Shown here in pieces: positions 37,706 to 49,109 of a stretch of DNA of 64,000 nucleotides. Position numbers and translations under genes: made by a program. Below the pieces are notes generated by a model, which did not search any database, was not told the origin of the DNA, and worked only from the letters and a program-made list of their open reading frames with translations. Numbering within the stretch: position 1 is the first letter of the stretch; every line of letters starts with the position of its first letter. Source of the stretch: Albugo candida (lineage: Eukaryota; Oomycota; Peronosporomycetes; Albuginales; Albuginaceae); the NCBI GenBank assembly GCA_905220665.1, contig CAJNAR010000172.1, forward strand, positions 1 to 64,000, in the 5' to 3' direction.

Positions 37706-40700
37706 ATGGCATGGGATTGTCCAATGTGCAATTTCTCTCGAAATGAAGATGATCAGTCACGTTGCGTGGCGTGTGGCGCAGGCGAGAAACCTCAAGTGGA
37801 TACCTCAAAACCATACACAATCAGTATTGAGTTACCTGCAAAGGAGAAACTTGGTGTGAAGCTAATGCCACCCAAAAATGGGGTCATTCATCACGGGTTA
37901 AGTATCGATAACATCGATAATCCATTGTTAGAAAATAAGGTCCAAGCAGGTGATTTGATCGTTGCAATTGGTGGAAAAGCTGTCCATGGATTAGGATTCT
38001 CAGATGCAATCGATCTGATTCGAAAATTACCACGTCCATTAGCTATTTCATTCGAAATCGATGAAAAAAGGAGAGAAAAAGCACAACGCGACAAATCCGA
38101 TTTCGTCATTCAAAATGATTTGGACACACAATTAACGACATACGCTGTCGTATTCGAAGAAGGACCGATGGGATTGAATTTGGAAGAAGCGGTACGATAC
38201 GGAATTGATGGAGCTGTGGTGAAGGCTTTGAAAGGACAGGCGAAAACGAGCGGAATGATCTCAGTCGGTGATATTGTGTACAAAGTGAATGAGACCGATG
38301 TGCTTTGTATGCCATACACTGAAGTAATGAATGTGATCCGAAACACACCAACGCCGAGGACTTTGCAATTCGTGCCGAAAGATAAATTAGCAGACGTACA
38401 ACGAGTGAATTCACGGCATTCAGAATCGTTCCGAATGAGAGACTCCAATATTGTTAAAGATAAACTGATGAAAAGTCCACGGATTGTCAAAGATGAAGGA
38501 AGTGAAGATGCTGATGATCATAAATCCATTGCACGGTTGATTTTGGATAATCAAGCAGCTACCATAAAGAAAGGACGAATGTACAAACAGGGACGTGTGA
38601 TGCGAACGTGGAAAAGTCGATATTTTATATTGAGTGTGTCGAAATTGGAATACTTTAAAAATCCAAGTGCCACCAATGCACGTGGAGAGATGAGTTTTTT
38701 GAGTCATCGATGTACTGTGCGCTCCCTACCTCCAACGCAAGATGTGGTGTGTAAGTCTCCGGCAGTGACCGCTAAATACTTGTTGGAATTGAGAGTGGAT
38801 GACAGGCGATTAGTAATGGCGTGTACTTCGGATTCCGATAAGAAAGGATGGATGGACGCTCTCAAGTTGGCTATTGATGCATCCAAAACAGTTGGACGCA
38901 CGCAACCCGACGGATCTCCTGAAGCAGACAGTCGAGCGCTTTTACTGCAACATACCGCTAGTATCCGCGCAGACGCCACATTTCTCGATAAAAACACCAG
39001 TGGAAGACTGTCTCAATTCAGCTATGACGCATTTGCTACACCGGTTGTCCATATCACTGTGGTATCAGCGACGAACCTCACAAAGGCGGGAAGCACAGTC
39101 AATGCTGTGTGTGAAATCACTCTTGGCGATGAGACATTCCGAACGTCCACAGTGAAGAGCCAACGATCGCCTGTTTGGCAACAAGACAATTCAGCGTCTT
39201 TCGAAGTACCGAATCAGGAAATGGTGATAGAAGTTCGAGTTTTTGATGAGCACGTATTTCGATCCACAGAGCTGATGGCGACACTTACAATTCCATTGAG
39301 ATCTCTACCGAATATGGAAAAAACCAATAGAAAGTATCCTCTTGCAGTCGGAAATCGATCGTCCGGTGCATTTTTATCGTTATCGCTCGAGTATATCAAT
39401 AAAGCACGAGCATTCCAACAGGATCAAGAGCGTCAGAGGATGGCGGATGATTTAGGACGCTTATCGATGCTGAGATCGGGCGATGAAATGACCAAATTAC
39501 AAAACGAAGCACAAATGGCTGCAGATGAAGCGACTGATATTGCTGCACGCGCTGAAGCCGAAGCATTAACCCTTCTTGAACAAGCTCGTCAGAAAGCAGA
39601 AGCAGCTGTTGCAGCAGCTCGTGCAGAACAAGAGCAAGGTAAAGCGGCTGTTGAGGCTGCGATGGCGGAAGCGGCGTCCGCCAAGGAAGAAGCAGAAAGA
39701 CAAGCAGAGGAAGCACGAAGGGCACAAGAAGAAGCTCGCAAGTTGATTGAAGCAAATCGAAGAATCCAAGAGCATTCTTCCCAAGCTCAACAATTGCAAG
39801 GCAATTCTGTCTTTGCCAATTATCGCAAAATGATTATGGATGGCCAATCTTCCGAAAGTGTTATCGAGACGATGCGTAATGACGGAATCGATGAGATCAA
39901 TATCACAGCTTTTTTCGACGGAATCAACTCATACGATGAGAAAATACGAGCACTGCAAGCTGAAGTCGAAAAATTGAAGCGGAATCGAAGCACTCGCCAG
40001 CGTGAAGAGACCAAAACGGAAGACATGTTTGCGCATATGGACATTTCAAAAGACCAAGTCAAACTTCTCCGACGTTTACTGAAATTGGAGAAACAACTAC
40101 AACAAGCCGGAATTGCTGTTGCTGCTGATATTCCGTACGAGGAAGCAAAAGCGAAAATTGAAGAGATATCTCGTCGAATGTACGAAATCGGGTCTTCGGA
40201 TGTCACTCATCCCGATCCGCTGATTCAGAAACAACTTCGTGAAGAATATTATAAATTGGAACAAGATATGGAGAAATACAACACCGCTCTCATGCTTACG
40301 GATGAATTTGCAGCAGAAGAAGCTCGTAAAGACAGAGAATGGGAAGAAGAAAATGAAGAGGCAAACGCTCGGGCTTTGATAGCAATTCGTCGTATGATGC
40401 CTGTTGACGTGAAGCAGAGATCAGAGGCAGATTTACAAAGTATGGAGACTCCACGCGGTGGAAAGATCCCGCGAGAAGTTGCACGAAAATACAAACGAAC
40501 GAATGTGTTACAATTACTTCGAATGGATCCCGCGGAGATTGCAAAGAATCATCCGTCGCTGTTGGATAATTTTCGTGTGACGGGTCTGACGGTCACAGAA
40601 CGTCGGGCTTTGCATCATCATTTACGTGGCATTGCTGATGTGTGGAAGACTCAGCAATCCGATGAAATGACAAAGAAAAAGTATGATTGGTTCAAAAGTC

Positions 40701-41899
40701 TCAAAGAGACCTCCAAAACAGTTTTGAATGCGTACAACACACATGTGAAGCAATACGGCCCACCAAGCAATCATCCATACGCGACTCGCGATGATCCCGA
40801 CATTGGATGCCCGTTGATTGGAAAGCAGTGCCCGATCAAAGCCGATATGGCCCCACCGTATGACTTGGATTTGGGCTTCCCGGAAGGAGATGTGTACTTG
40901 GAAACAACGATTCAAAAAGGAAGTCCAGACGACTCGGGAGCACGGGCATTACGTGAAGCGCAAGAATTAGCTCGTGCTAAAGTATCGAATTCTCGGACAG
41001 ATACTTTGAAAAAGCACTACAAGAATGTTCGACTCGTAGCGGAAGCCAAAGGTGCATGCGAACATCTCGATACAATGCTGGACACTATAGAATTACGACA
41101 ATTACAATTGTTCCAAGCTCGTCTCAAGCATCGACTTGTGCAGTCTGAGACAGCTGCTACAATCAAATTGGAATTGGCTGAATTTGGAGATTTAGTGAAT
41201 GAAATACGTCTTGCAAGCTTCAAATTCGCAGAGCGATCAGGAATGAGTATGAAAGGCAAACGAACGGCAACATCGGATGGATCCGACACTCGGTCGTCGA
41301 TAGAGTGTCATTTGTGTATTTTGTACTGTGATGCCGCATTGGATTGTTTCGCAGGGATTCTTGAGCGCATGGATGAAGTGAAAGCTTCCGATAAACGACT
41401 TGGTTCAGCAATTCCTTCACTCGAAGAACTGCTCCGAGAAGTACAAGAACGAAGTAGAAAAATGCTGTCTTCTTTATCGGACAAAGGACCTCCAATGAAT
41501 CGTCGATTGAAGACTCGGGTTGAGATTATGAAAGAAGCCAAAGAGAAGAATGCCGCAGAAAATGGAACTACAGCAACGTCTAGTGAGTCGAGTACTCCAC
41601 CTGGAGGTGAGCGTCCTCCAAATCCAATGCTTGCAGCACGAGGACGTGGTCGTGGAGGTCGAGGAAGAGGAGACTTATTATCAGCATTGAAAGGCCGTGG
41701 AGGAAACACCGATGAGAATGGAGATGGTATGAAAGGAGGACCACCAGGTGCAGGAGGTTTGTTTGCTGCAATCAAAAGTCGTGGTGCTCGTGGTGAAAAT
41801 GACACTCGAGGTGGTCTGCTTGCTGGTATTCAGGCGCGTGGTCGTGGAGGTCGTGGGAATGATCTTATGGCAGCAATAGCAGCGCGAAGGAAAGAATGA
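37706..41899 (+). CDS. 1397-aa RanBP2 zinc finger-PDZ-PH-C2-coiled-coil protein with WH2-like tail
   Basis: An intronless frame from ATG 37706. Visible in order: a RanBP2-type zinc finger (W3, C5, C8, C20, C23); two PDZ-like domains (about 37-120 and 145-225, the first with KLGVKLMPP and GDLIVAIGG); a PH domain (about 288-393, KKGRMYKQGRVMRTWKSRYF, ending at KGWMDALKLAI); a C2 domain (about 446-555, VHITVVSATNL, RSPVWQQD); an Ala/Glu-rich coiled coil (about 565-700); further helical segments; and a C-terminal Arg/Gly-rich tail with four short repeats. The set fits a membrane-associated scaffold: PH and C2 bind lipid, PDZ binds peptide tails, and this zinc finger type binds ubiquitin or RNA. 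The tail repeats (about 1323, 1351, 1368, 1385) follow L-[LFM]-[SA]-[AG]-[IL] and resemble WH2/DAD-type actin-binding motifs. Function is not known; a cytoskeletal adaptor is inference. Confidence 0.9.
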   Translation: MAWDCPMCNFSRNEDDQSRCVACGAGEKPQVDTSKPYTISIELPAKEKLGVKLMPPKNGVIHHGLSIDNIDNPLLENKVQAGDLIVAIGGKAVHGLGFSDAIDLIRKLPRPLAISFEIDEKRREKAQRDKSDFVIQNDLDTQLTTYAVVFEEGPMGLNLEEAVRYGIDGAVVKALKGQAKTSGMISVGDIVYKVNETDVLCMPYTEVMNVIRNTPTPRTLQFVPKDKLADVQRVNSRHSESFRMRDSNIVKDKLMKSPRIVKDEGSEDADDHKSIARLILDNQAATIKKGRMYKQGRVMRTWKSRYFILSVSKLEYFKNPSATNARGEMSFLSHRCTVRSLPPTQDVVCKSPAVTAKYLLELRVDDRRLVMACTSDSDKKGWMDALKLAIDASKTVGRTQPDGSPEADSRALLLQHTASIRADATFLDKNTSGRLSQFSYDAFATPVVHITVVSATNLTKAGSTVNAVCEITLGDETFRTSTVKSQRSPVWQQDNSASFEVPNQEMVIEVRVFDEHVFRSTELMATLTIPLRSLPNMEKTNRKYPLAVGNRSSGAFLSLSLEYINKARAFQQDQERQRMADDLGRLSMLRSGDEMTKLQNEAQMAADEATDIAARAEAEALTLLEQARQKAEAAVAAARAEQEQGKAAVEAAMAEAASAKEEAERQAEEARRAQEEARKLIEANRRIQEHSSQAQQLQGNSVFANYRKMIMDGQSSESVIETMRNDGIDEINITAFFDGINSYDEKIRALQAEVEKLKRNRSTRQREETKTEDMFAHMDISKDQVKLLRRLLKLEKQLQQAGIAVAADIPYEEAKAKIEEISRRMYEIGSSDVTHPDPLIQKQLREEYYKLEQDMEKYNTALMLTDEFAAEEARKDREWEEENEEANARALIAIRRMMPVDVKQRSEADLQSMETPRGGKIPREVARKYKRTNVLQLLRMDPAEIAKNHPSLLDNFRVTGLTVTERRALHHHLRGIADVWKTQQSDEMTKKKYDWFKSLKETSKTVLNAYNTHVKQYGPPSNHPYATRDDPDIGCPLIGKQCPIKADMAPPYDLDLGFPEGDVYLETTIQKGSPDDSGARALREAQELARAKVSNSRTDTLKKHYKNVRLVAEAKGACEHLDTMLDTIELRQLQLFQARLKHRLVQSETAATIKLELAEFGDLVNEIRLASFKFAERSGMSMKGKRTATSDGSDTRSSIECHLCILYCDAALDCFAGILERMDEVKASDKRLGSAIPSLEELLREVQERSRKMLSSLSDKGPPMNRRLKTRVEIMKEAKEKNAAENGTTATSSESSTPPGGERPPNPMLAARGRGRGGRGRGDLLSALKGRGGNTDENGDGMKGGPPGAGGLFAAIKSRGARGENDTRGGLLAGIQARGRGGRGNDLMAAIAARRKE

Positions 41900-43000
41900 A
41901 CGGATACTCTCATTAGAAATCGTGTGGCAATCAGATATCAGCTCACAAAGGATCCATTCTCACTGATTGGAAGTCAATTGTCGACAGTTTGATGGCTGAC
42001 GATCGAATGCTTTTCCATCGAGTACTTTTATTACGACTCAAATGACTTGTTACCATTTCGAAACAGTGAGATACAATGCTACCCGAAAGGAGACAGAGTG
42101 ACGACTGGCTCTGCATGTATCGTCGTGAGCGCATCAAAAGCAGTGACTTTTGCACAAAGGTCGAAGAAGCATTTTTATAAAATCAAACGCATACAAATAT
42201 GAAAAGAATTCTTCTTCTATTGAGAGTTATTGATTCGAGTGTGAAGGCAGTGAGTAGCATTTCTGATGTGTGAGTTGGGAATCTGCTTTTACCGAAATCT
42301 GTCCAATAAAGCATTCAACGACAACCACCACTTCTGATGGAGCGGCTACTACCATTTGTCAAACAGCCACTTTGATCAGGTCAAGGTTTCCATGATGGAG
42401 TGCTTTCAGCGCGTTCGGTGAGTCAGAACAAGCAAAAGTATATTGATATTCTCTGAGAGGATGATCTCTTTATTCACCTTATCCGATCGCTGATCGTTGC
42501 GATGCCATTTTGGTCCATTAGTATGCTTGAGCATTTAAGGGATTCACGTCAGTATGGAGCGACCTTACTCCTTTTAGGCTCCGACAATAACTGCAAGTAA
42601 CGTATGCATGCTTCTCGTACTGCTATTTTGCGACATTTACCTGGCAATGCACTTATCACAATTATAAAAGGCACAGTCGACCAGCAGCTCTTCTATCGTG
42701 TAACCAATTGAGTTTTGTTTGTTTGGATGTACATCTATCATTGACTTGCATCAGGGAATTATCCTCCAAGTAATGATGGTATGCTAGCGAAACCATGCTC
42801 ACACCGGATTTTGAACGTTCGGCAGCGAATGGCACTGAACACCTTGCACTTGAGGACTTCCGCCCCCTTTGAGCCGCATTCTCTGTCGATCTTTTTACTT
42901 TGTGCCCTCTGATCAAATGATGAAAATAATTTCTATCTATTGGTAACATCAATCTCATCGACAGAGCTCAGGAGGTAGCGAGCGAGAGGGCGACCACGTG
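41900..43000. other. intergenic, no gene recognised
   Basis: About 1.1 kb after the PDZ/PH/C2 gene. Short frames only; the minus-strand frame at 42662-42958 shows no known signature. The right part may already belong to the LINE remnant that follows. Confidence 0.5.
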
Positions 43001-43005
43001 GCGAT

Positions 43006-43500
43006 ATGAACCTACTTCATTCACAGTTATCGATCAGACAAAGCGCTCCATGTAAGGAATTGCAGGAAATCCTCAGAGAAGATGGAGCCAAATTCGAAAT
43101 ACTTGAGCTATATAACGTCAATGTGCTACCTATCTTGCTATACAAGTCACGGGCGTGGGATCTTGCAACGAGACATTCGTACTCTTGAGCCTTCCATCGT
43201 CGCACCTTGGCCGAATCCTTCGCATTCAACATCCCCCGTACGTAAGCAATGAAGACTTATACAAGCGATGGGTGACAACACCATTTCGATTTCACCTTGA
43301 TCAATCTAGGTGGGAATTATTTGGTCACATCATCCGCCGCCGTCAGCCGATCCCAGCACAGATGAACATGCTCTGACACTACAACTCGATCGACTTACCT
43401 CAATTTCTCAGAGATAAAATGTTCACTTGCCTCCCGACAATCCTGCGAGCCTTCAAAACATCTACGTGTTATCGATTGATGTCGGGCCGTGGTCAATAAT
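43006..43500 (+). pseudogene. C-terminal remnant of a second LINE (RTE/CR1-like)
   Basis: The frame at 43006-43188 contains LYNVNVLPILLYKSRAWDL, and the frame at 43155-43376 contains ILRIQHPPYVSNEDLYKRW followed by SRWELFGHIIRRRQPIPAQM. These correspond to blocks found after the reverse transcriptase in many RTE/CR1-type LINE proteins (VLPILLYGSETW; SRWRLFGHVLRR; IPAQ). A frame change and stops lie between and after them, so only a short dead 3' fragment remains. It belongs to a different LINE group from the 13-17 kb element. Confidence 0.75.
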
Positions 43501-46060
43501 ATCAGCGACGCCATTGCATAAGTAGAATAACGCCCATGGCGAGCGTAGTTTGAATGCAGAAAAGGTGTCTCATTGAAACACATGTGCACAAAGAGGGAAA
43601 TAGGTAGACACATCGATCGACGGCAAGCCGAAAGCTCAATAGCAGCACGTAGCAGTAGCTCTGAAGTGGGGTATAATCATCCAGATGAAGGACTTTTGTT
43701 CGCCATCGAACATGCAATAAAGCTAAGAATGCAAAGATCACTGTGTAGAAGCTGTCAAGCAATGGCTCTGAGAATAGATACTCATTGTTTACTTACTACT
43801 ACCGGCGTATGCATTAGCGCGCGTATTCAATAGCCGGCAGACGTTGGGAACATTTATATATCAGAGAAGGTCACTGGATGGAGTAATGCTAGCAGTTGTC
43901 TCAAGTGAAGACCGACTGAATCATTTCGCCAATGAAAATTGTAATTTTTCGCAGCGGGTAATCGATTGACGTCGAAGAGCTTCTAATGTCAATGTGCCAT
44001 GTGAGTAAGTGGCGTGTCTCCGCAGCCACGCGCACGTGGAGCCTTTATCTCACCAAATGCTTATATTTGTGCAAAGAAAGAATGCAAGTGAGATCTCAGT
44101 CTCAGATCATTTGTCGTTTGCCTCTTTTCAAAAATACAACAAAGTTTATTGATACGAATACAAAATTTGTAATCGATGCGGCCACGAATCTTTGTGGAAG
44201 AAATTGTTGCTATTCATGGCTCTTGGATTGAGAGCATTCCTTATAAGGATGTTTGGTGAAGCTAAACACGACATGTTAACAATTACTCATCAGCATGCGC
44301 TAAAAGTACTGCGATATCATCTCCCGGAATGATCGATAGAGATACAAAACAGAATGTGACGCGATGTCAATGTAAGTTTTTTAGATGTTCAAATAGATGA
44401 ATTAGTCTGTGTTTATGCGTTTTCTTCCAGCAACCATGCACGCCCTGCAGCTTTAGGAACCAATTAGGAACTTGAGCAAGCAGATGTTTTACAAAACACT
44501 TTCGAGAACAACTGAGAAAAGAAGTCCCGGACAGGCTTTTCACGTGAAAAATCAGGCAAGCGTACGCACGATATTCAAGTTTTGTTACAAAGAATGTTGG
44601 CGACATCCCACTGCATCTTCCGAAGTAAAAATAAGTCCAGACGACTGTGGAGGCACTAGACCCAAAATCAGGAAAGGTTGATGTAATGCAAATTCAAAGA
44701 TCCGGTCATTACCCATTCGGTCTGCCTTGGCAATGCGTTAGAAAAAGGTGCCTTAAGATCAGCCTATTTGTTCCTGTTTTATCCCCTTTAAGAATGATGC
44801 TGCAACATTATCCTCGCTGCCTGTAAATATTGCCTACACATCATAGTATCGAATTCATTGAGATGACATTGGCCGTGAGAAATAAAGAAAATATGATAGG
44901 TCAACGCCAATCCATTCAATGAAGAGATCGCTTTAATTTGAATTCGAGCGGTTCTAATGCGCTTTCATTTCCGGAAGCTTTCTGATGGGATACGAATACA
45001 TTCAAGTCCAAAGTATTGAGAGACCGCACGTTTTCTGATCTGTTTTCAGACACTTTGATACATTAGTTGCAATGTGATGTGAGCGAGACTGCATGACAAC
45101 AGAGCAAGTTCAGTGCGAGTAAGAGCCGTCTCGTAATAGGACAACGCTTGTTCATATTCTGCTGTAGTCTTTTACAAAGGAAATCGACTCATCGTATCTC
45201 TTTACTAATCAAGAAGAGTACACCCCCATGTACACAATGAATCAAGCAAAACATAACGCCACAATCAAACGTACAAATGAGGTTGGCCCACTCAGCCCGT
45301 CTAATTCACAGAGGAACTATTGCGTATGTCGGATGGCGAATGTGTCTCTGGGACGATACCACGCTATGATGCTATAAGCTGTCTCAGCCGGCCGAGCTTT
45401 TCATAGCTGCCTTTGTCACATACCAACTTGTTCTAGACGCTAAGAGAGCTCACGAATTTGGAGCCGTGTAAATGCAGACAAAAGCATTGATGCAGCCAAT
45501 CTGAGCATCAAAGTCAGAATTAATTAACAACGAGCACTCGTGAAGAAGAAATTCTGGCGACAATGTCACTTACATTTCATTTGGTGGGTTCGGTGAGACA
45601 TCGATCTCTGATAGATAAAGTGAGCCCGTACCTTTGTCGAAGTATTGGGAGTCTGGGATGCGTATTGTGACGCGGTTGAATCAGATATGCATAAGAATTT
45701 AGCCGCGGCCGTAGAAATAAGCAGGTTGAGAAAACATAAAGCTGGAACTTGCATCGAGTGATAAAAAGAGATGATGAATTCAGTAAAAGGCTTGGACCAA
45801 TATGGAGAGCGGAGAAAGAAAGATATTGATGGATAAACACTCTTTTCCACAGAATTTTGACTTTTTAACCCTTTGATAATACGTTTCAGTCCTGATCCAC
45901 GCCAGTAGGATCGCTATGCGCAGCAATCCAACAGCTTAACTTGCTATGCCTTCTTCTAATACATTCATTTATGTCGTCTTTAAGCGGTTATTCAATTGTC
46001 CGTCGATAATTCTCCTAAACTAGGCTCACACTCAGTTAGAGTGGTCACAAGTTCCGTAAA
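43501..46060. other. intergenic, no gene recognised
   Basis: About 2.5 kb with no coding signature, RNA gene or repeat seen before LSM4. Confidence 0.5.
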
Positions 46061-46710
46061 ATGGTGCGTGGCGCTGTGGTCGCGTTCTCATGATAGCTCA
46101 CTTTCTATCTCTAGCTCCCTTTATCCCTTTTACGCGCAGCACAAGGGCATCCAATGCTTGTAGAGCTCAAAAATGGCGACACATACAATGGTCACTTCAA
46201 AAATTGTGATACCTGGATGAACATTAATCTTTGTGACGTCATTTGCACGTCCAAAGTACGATTTCGCTCTAGCGTTGCGTCTGCTTTATTGACACAATTT
46301 CTTTATAGGATGGAGACCGTTTTTGGAAGATGCCTGAATGCTACATTCGCGGGAATACTGTTAAATACGTTCGTGTTCCCAATGAGGTGTGTGCATTTAC
46401 GAGACCGAAAGGATTAGTGCTTATACAGTCTATTTTCTCTGTAGATTTTGGGCTTGGTTCAGGAAGAAGACACAAATAGAAAAGGTTTGAAACGCGTTCG
46501 AGTGTCAAGGATACCACTAATCATGTAATTAAAGATCGACAGGTGATGAGAGGAAGAGGTCGTGGAGCTCGCGGAGGATTCACAGGAAGAGGGTACGGAC
46601 GAGGACGGGATTCTAAACAATCGATAGGTAACGGAGGTGCAGGAGGCCGTGGACGGAATGGTGGAAGGTATGGCGGACGAGGAAATCCTACGCCTGGTCG
46701 ATCACACTGA
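46061..46710 (+). CDS. U6 snRNA-associated Sm-like protein LSm4
   Basis: Subunit of the LSm2-8 ring on U6 snRNA and the LSm1-7 ring of mRNA decay. The spliced model uses exons 46061-46063, 46115-46255, 46309-46386, 46445-46484 and 46535-46710, encoding 145 residues. The first coding exon is just ATG, followed at once by a GT donor; exon 2 then begins [20 protein letters not shown], which aligns with the start of LSm4 proteins. Sm1 is seen in [19 protein letters not shown] and Sm2 in [17 protein letters not shown]. The C-terminus is Arg/Gly-rich ([11 protein letters not shown]), as in animal and yeast LSm4, where such a tail supports P-body assembly or Arg methylation. Introns are 50-58 nt. 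It is convergent with MED18, with 60 bp between stops. Confidence 0.95.
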
Positions 46711-46770
46711 GTCTAGACGCGTTATCGCAAACTAGCCTTTTCATTTTGAGCTATTTGATCGATGTCGATA

Positions 46771-47847
46771 CTAGGATCGTGGACGCTTTCTTCGCATTTC
46801 GGCCGCCAAAGTAGCGGTGCTGGATAAAATATCTTTGCTCTCCAATGGTCTTTCAATAAAAAACGGGATGAGATCCGTTGCAAATCGACGAATTTGCCGA
46901 GAGATAACGTCAATGTTTTCGTCGCTCGTGAGAGCCGAAATCTCCACCAATAATGCTTCTACACGCAAATTTTCAAGGTCCACCATGCGATATTCCTCAT
47001 TCGGATCCTCTTTCTCCAGCTATCCGTTAGTATCCGATTAAAAGTGTGAAGGTCTCTTGAGAAGTCGCAAACACAAACCGCTTTGATTCGTGTTGCCTCA
47101 ATCATGATCCCATCGCCGAGCTGCCAACGCGTTCCAAGGCGCATGAATTGATACGCCTGTCTAAAGCGAAAAAAAGTGACTCATTCGGATGTGTTGAGAC
47201 TGAACGCACCGAAATCCCATCATTTGGAGAAAAGAGCATACATTCTGACTTGTTGAGACGGCAATTTGACTGCGAAAAGGTACTCCCAACGCTAAATTGG
47301 TCGCTTGATCGGAAATTTTCTTTTGTTCCCAGCGACCCAAATAGCGTAGTTCCCTTATTCGTCGATTGTTCAGAAAAATTGAGGGTATACATTACGTATT
47401 TATACCATTTTTGAGCCCCATCCAGCGGCATTTCAACTATTTCTCCTTGGCATGTAAGCGAGCCTGAAAACACATGCCGCGCACGTACTTCGTAGTGTGG
47501 TACACCTTATCGGAGTCAAACTGTGTCAAAGTTCAACATGAAATAAGGACGACTGACCTTGGATGTAATATGGACACTCTGCATCGAATTTGAAGACGTA
47601 TTCCTTGTACGCCATGTCTTCCTGCATAATGAGGTTGAGTCGCTCATAATTGATACTTTTGTAGGCGCACCTTGACGACGCTCGCACCGCGCAAACCCTG
47701 CACACGCTCTACGAACGACGGGAAATCCTTTAGATTCTACAGAAAGGATGTGCTGTTGAAGAATAGATTCACTGCGCATGCCGATCAATGAGATCCCACC
47801 ACTTCGCCCTGAAGAACGACTTCAAAACATTTGCTACTGCGCGCCAT
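46771..47847 (-). CDS. Mediator complex subunit 18
   Basis: Head-module subunit of the Mediator co-activator of RNA polymerase II. The gene is hidden by introns; a seven-exon model closes without a stop: 47800-47847, 47671-47736, 47558-47621, 47406-47505, 47210-47353, 47079-47160, 46771-47019 (753 nt, 250 residues). All introns are GT...AG of about 49-74 nt. Family blocks in order: FEVVLQGEV at the N-terminus, FVERVQGLRG, KWELRYLGRWEQ (W split by intron 4), VSTSQNVCSFLQMMGFR, LGTRWQLGDGIMIEATRI, and VEALLVEISA near the C-terminus, matching the human MED18 pattern LLQGSV / HRLRGL / WHLRYLG / ATSENLTDFLMEMGFR / LVELSVVA. The C-terminus is longer than in human (208 aa). Confidence 0.88.
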
Positions 47848-48157
47848 GATTCCACGCCAATTCAATTGTGGCTGTTTTGGATGAATAACCAATCAGAATC
47901 CGTTCTGTTATACCGATTAAGCAAAGAATTATTGATACGTCACGAAGAGCGAATGTAAATGTGATCACCCAGAAAAAAGCTCTGTTCCTAGTAAAAACAA
48001 TAGGAATTTCACCTAGAATTGAGTAAGTAAATAGCTTTTCCATCCGCAGATGTATAAAGGATGGATACAGACTGCCAATCACGCGCGATAGTGAACGACT
48101 CATGAGGAAATAGAAAAGGCTACCACGCAACAGTAGATGAACATTGTCGGATGGAAC

Positions 48158-48700
48158 CTATTAATTTTCGATGAGATGGAATTCCTCGAATAGTTGGGGA
48201 CTCTCAACACGAAGCATTTTACTAGTGGTAAAGTATGCACATGCTACTTTAGCTGACAGATTATCTTTCTTGTAGAATTCGCACCAGCGATGTGGAGTGT
48301 GCGAGTCTCTATACCATTTTGTACATGCCAGATATTTTCGAATTATCGCAGATTCACTTACAAGTGATGACATACTACCATTGGATCCTTCACACTCTGA
48401 CTCCGAGCCTAGTGATGACAAACGATACATGCGACGAGTTGACACACACTGGGTGAACAAGGACAACAAGGAGCTTTTGATGCTATCAAAGGATACGCTT
48501 CATTGATCAAGAGTTTGTGATAAATTCATGATTAGCAACTGGTGGAGTGTCCCGTTCAAAATAAGAATCTAGACATTTTGATGGCTCACTCAGAGTTGGA
48601 AAAAAATCTAGCTCTTCCTTGCAAAGGAAAAATGAGAGGGATGAGTAATGTTACGATATTGGGCGCTGTACGTTGCAATTGAATTGAGTTTGTATGAGTG
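48158..48700 (-). CDS. possible unknown gene, spliced
   Basis: Two open stretches on the minus strand look coding: about 48530-48640 (EELDFFPTLSEPSKCLDSYF) and 48161-48469 (SESECEGSNGSMSS ... CTKWYRDSHTPHRWCEFYKK ... SPQLFEEFHLIEN, stop at 48161). They could be joined by an intron, but I could not fix boundaries or the start. No family was recognised. It could instead be a decayed gene. Confidence 0.35.
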
Positions 48701-49109
48701 TAACACTTCCTCCTTAGGTGTATAAAACCTTCCAGATAAAAGTCTTATTGGGTACTTTAAGCCATATCAAGCTTTGATATGAGAGACCATTTGTTTCTCC
48801 GTGTGATGCCAGTAGAGTTTGATAGTATCAGACAGTACGAAAGCGTGAATGAGATATGTGGGGGATTTTCTCTGAAAGAGTTAGCGTTAGAAGTCTACCG
48901 AGGACCAAAGTGAAGTTTTAGTGATAGCGAAACCCAAAGTGAGTGTTTTGATTTCCAGTGCGTTGACATGAAGCACAAGAAGTCTTGCACGTATAGCCGT
49001 CTTGAACATCCGTTCAGAAAGATATAGCAAAATAAGTTCACCGGCTTGCGTACACGACCAGAATACAAATAAACTAACTCTGATTAGCAGTGCAAGAAGC
49101 TGTAATTTT

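Noticed and set aside
47834..48130. Minus-strand hydrophobic frame upstream of MED18, with a short stretch (SRVIGSLYPSFIHLR) resembling the start of REEP/DP1 proteins
   Set aside because: Only about 20 residues look similar, no continuation with splice sites was found, and its end overlaps the MED18 start.
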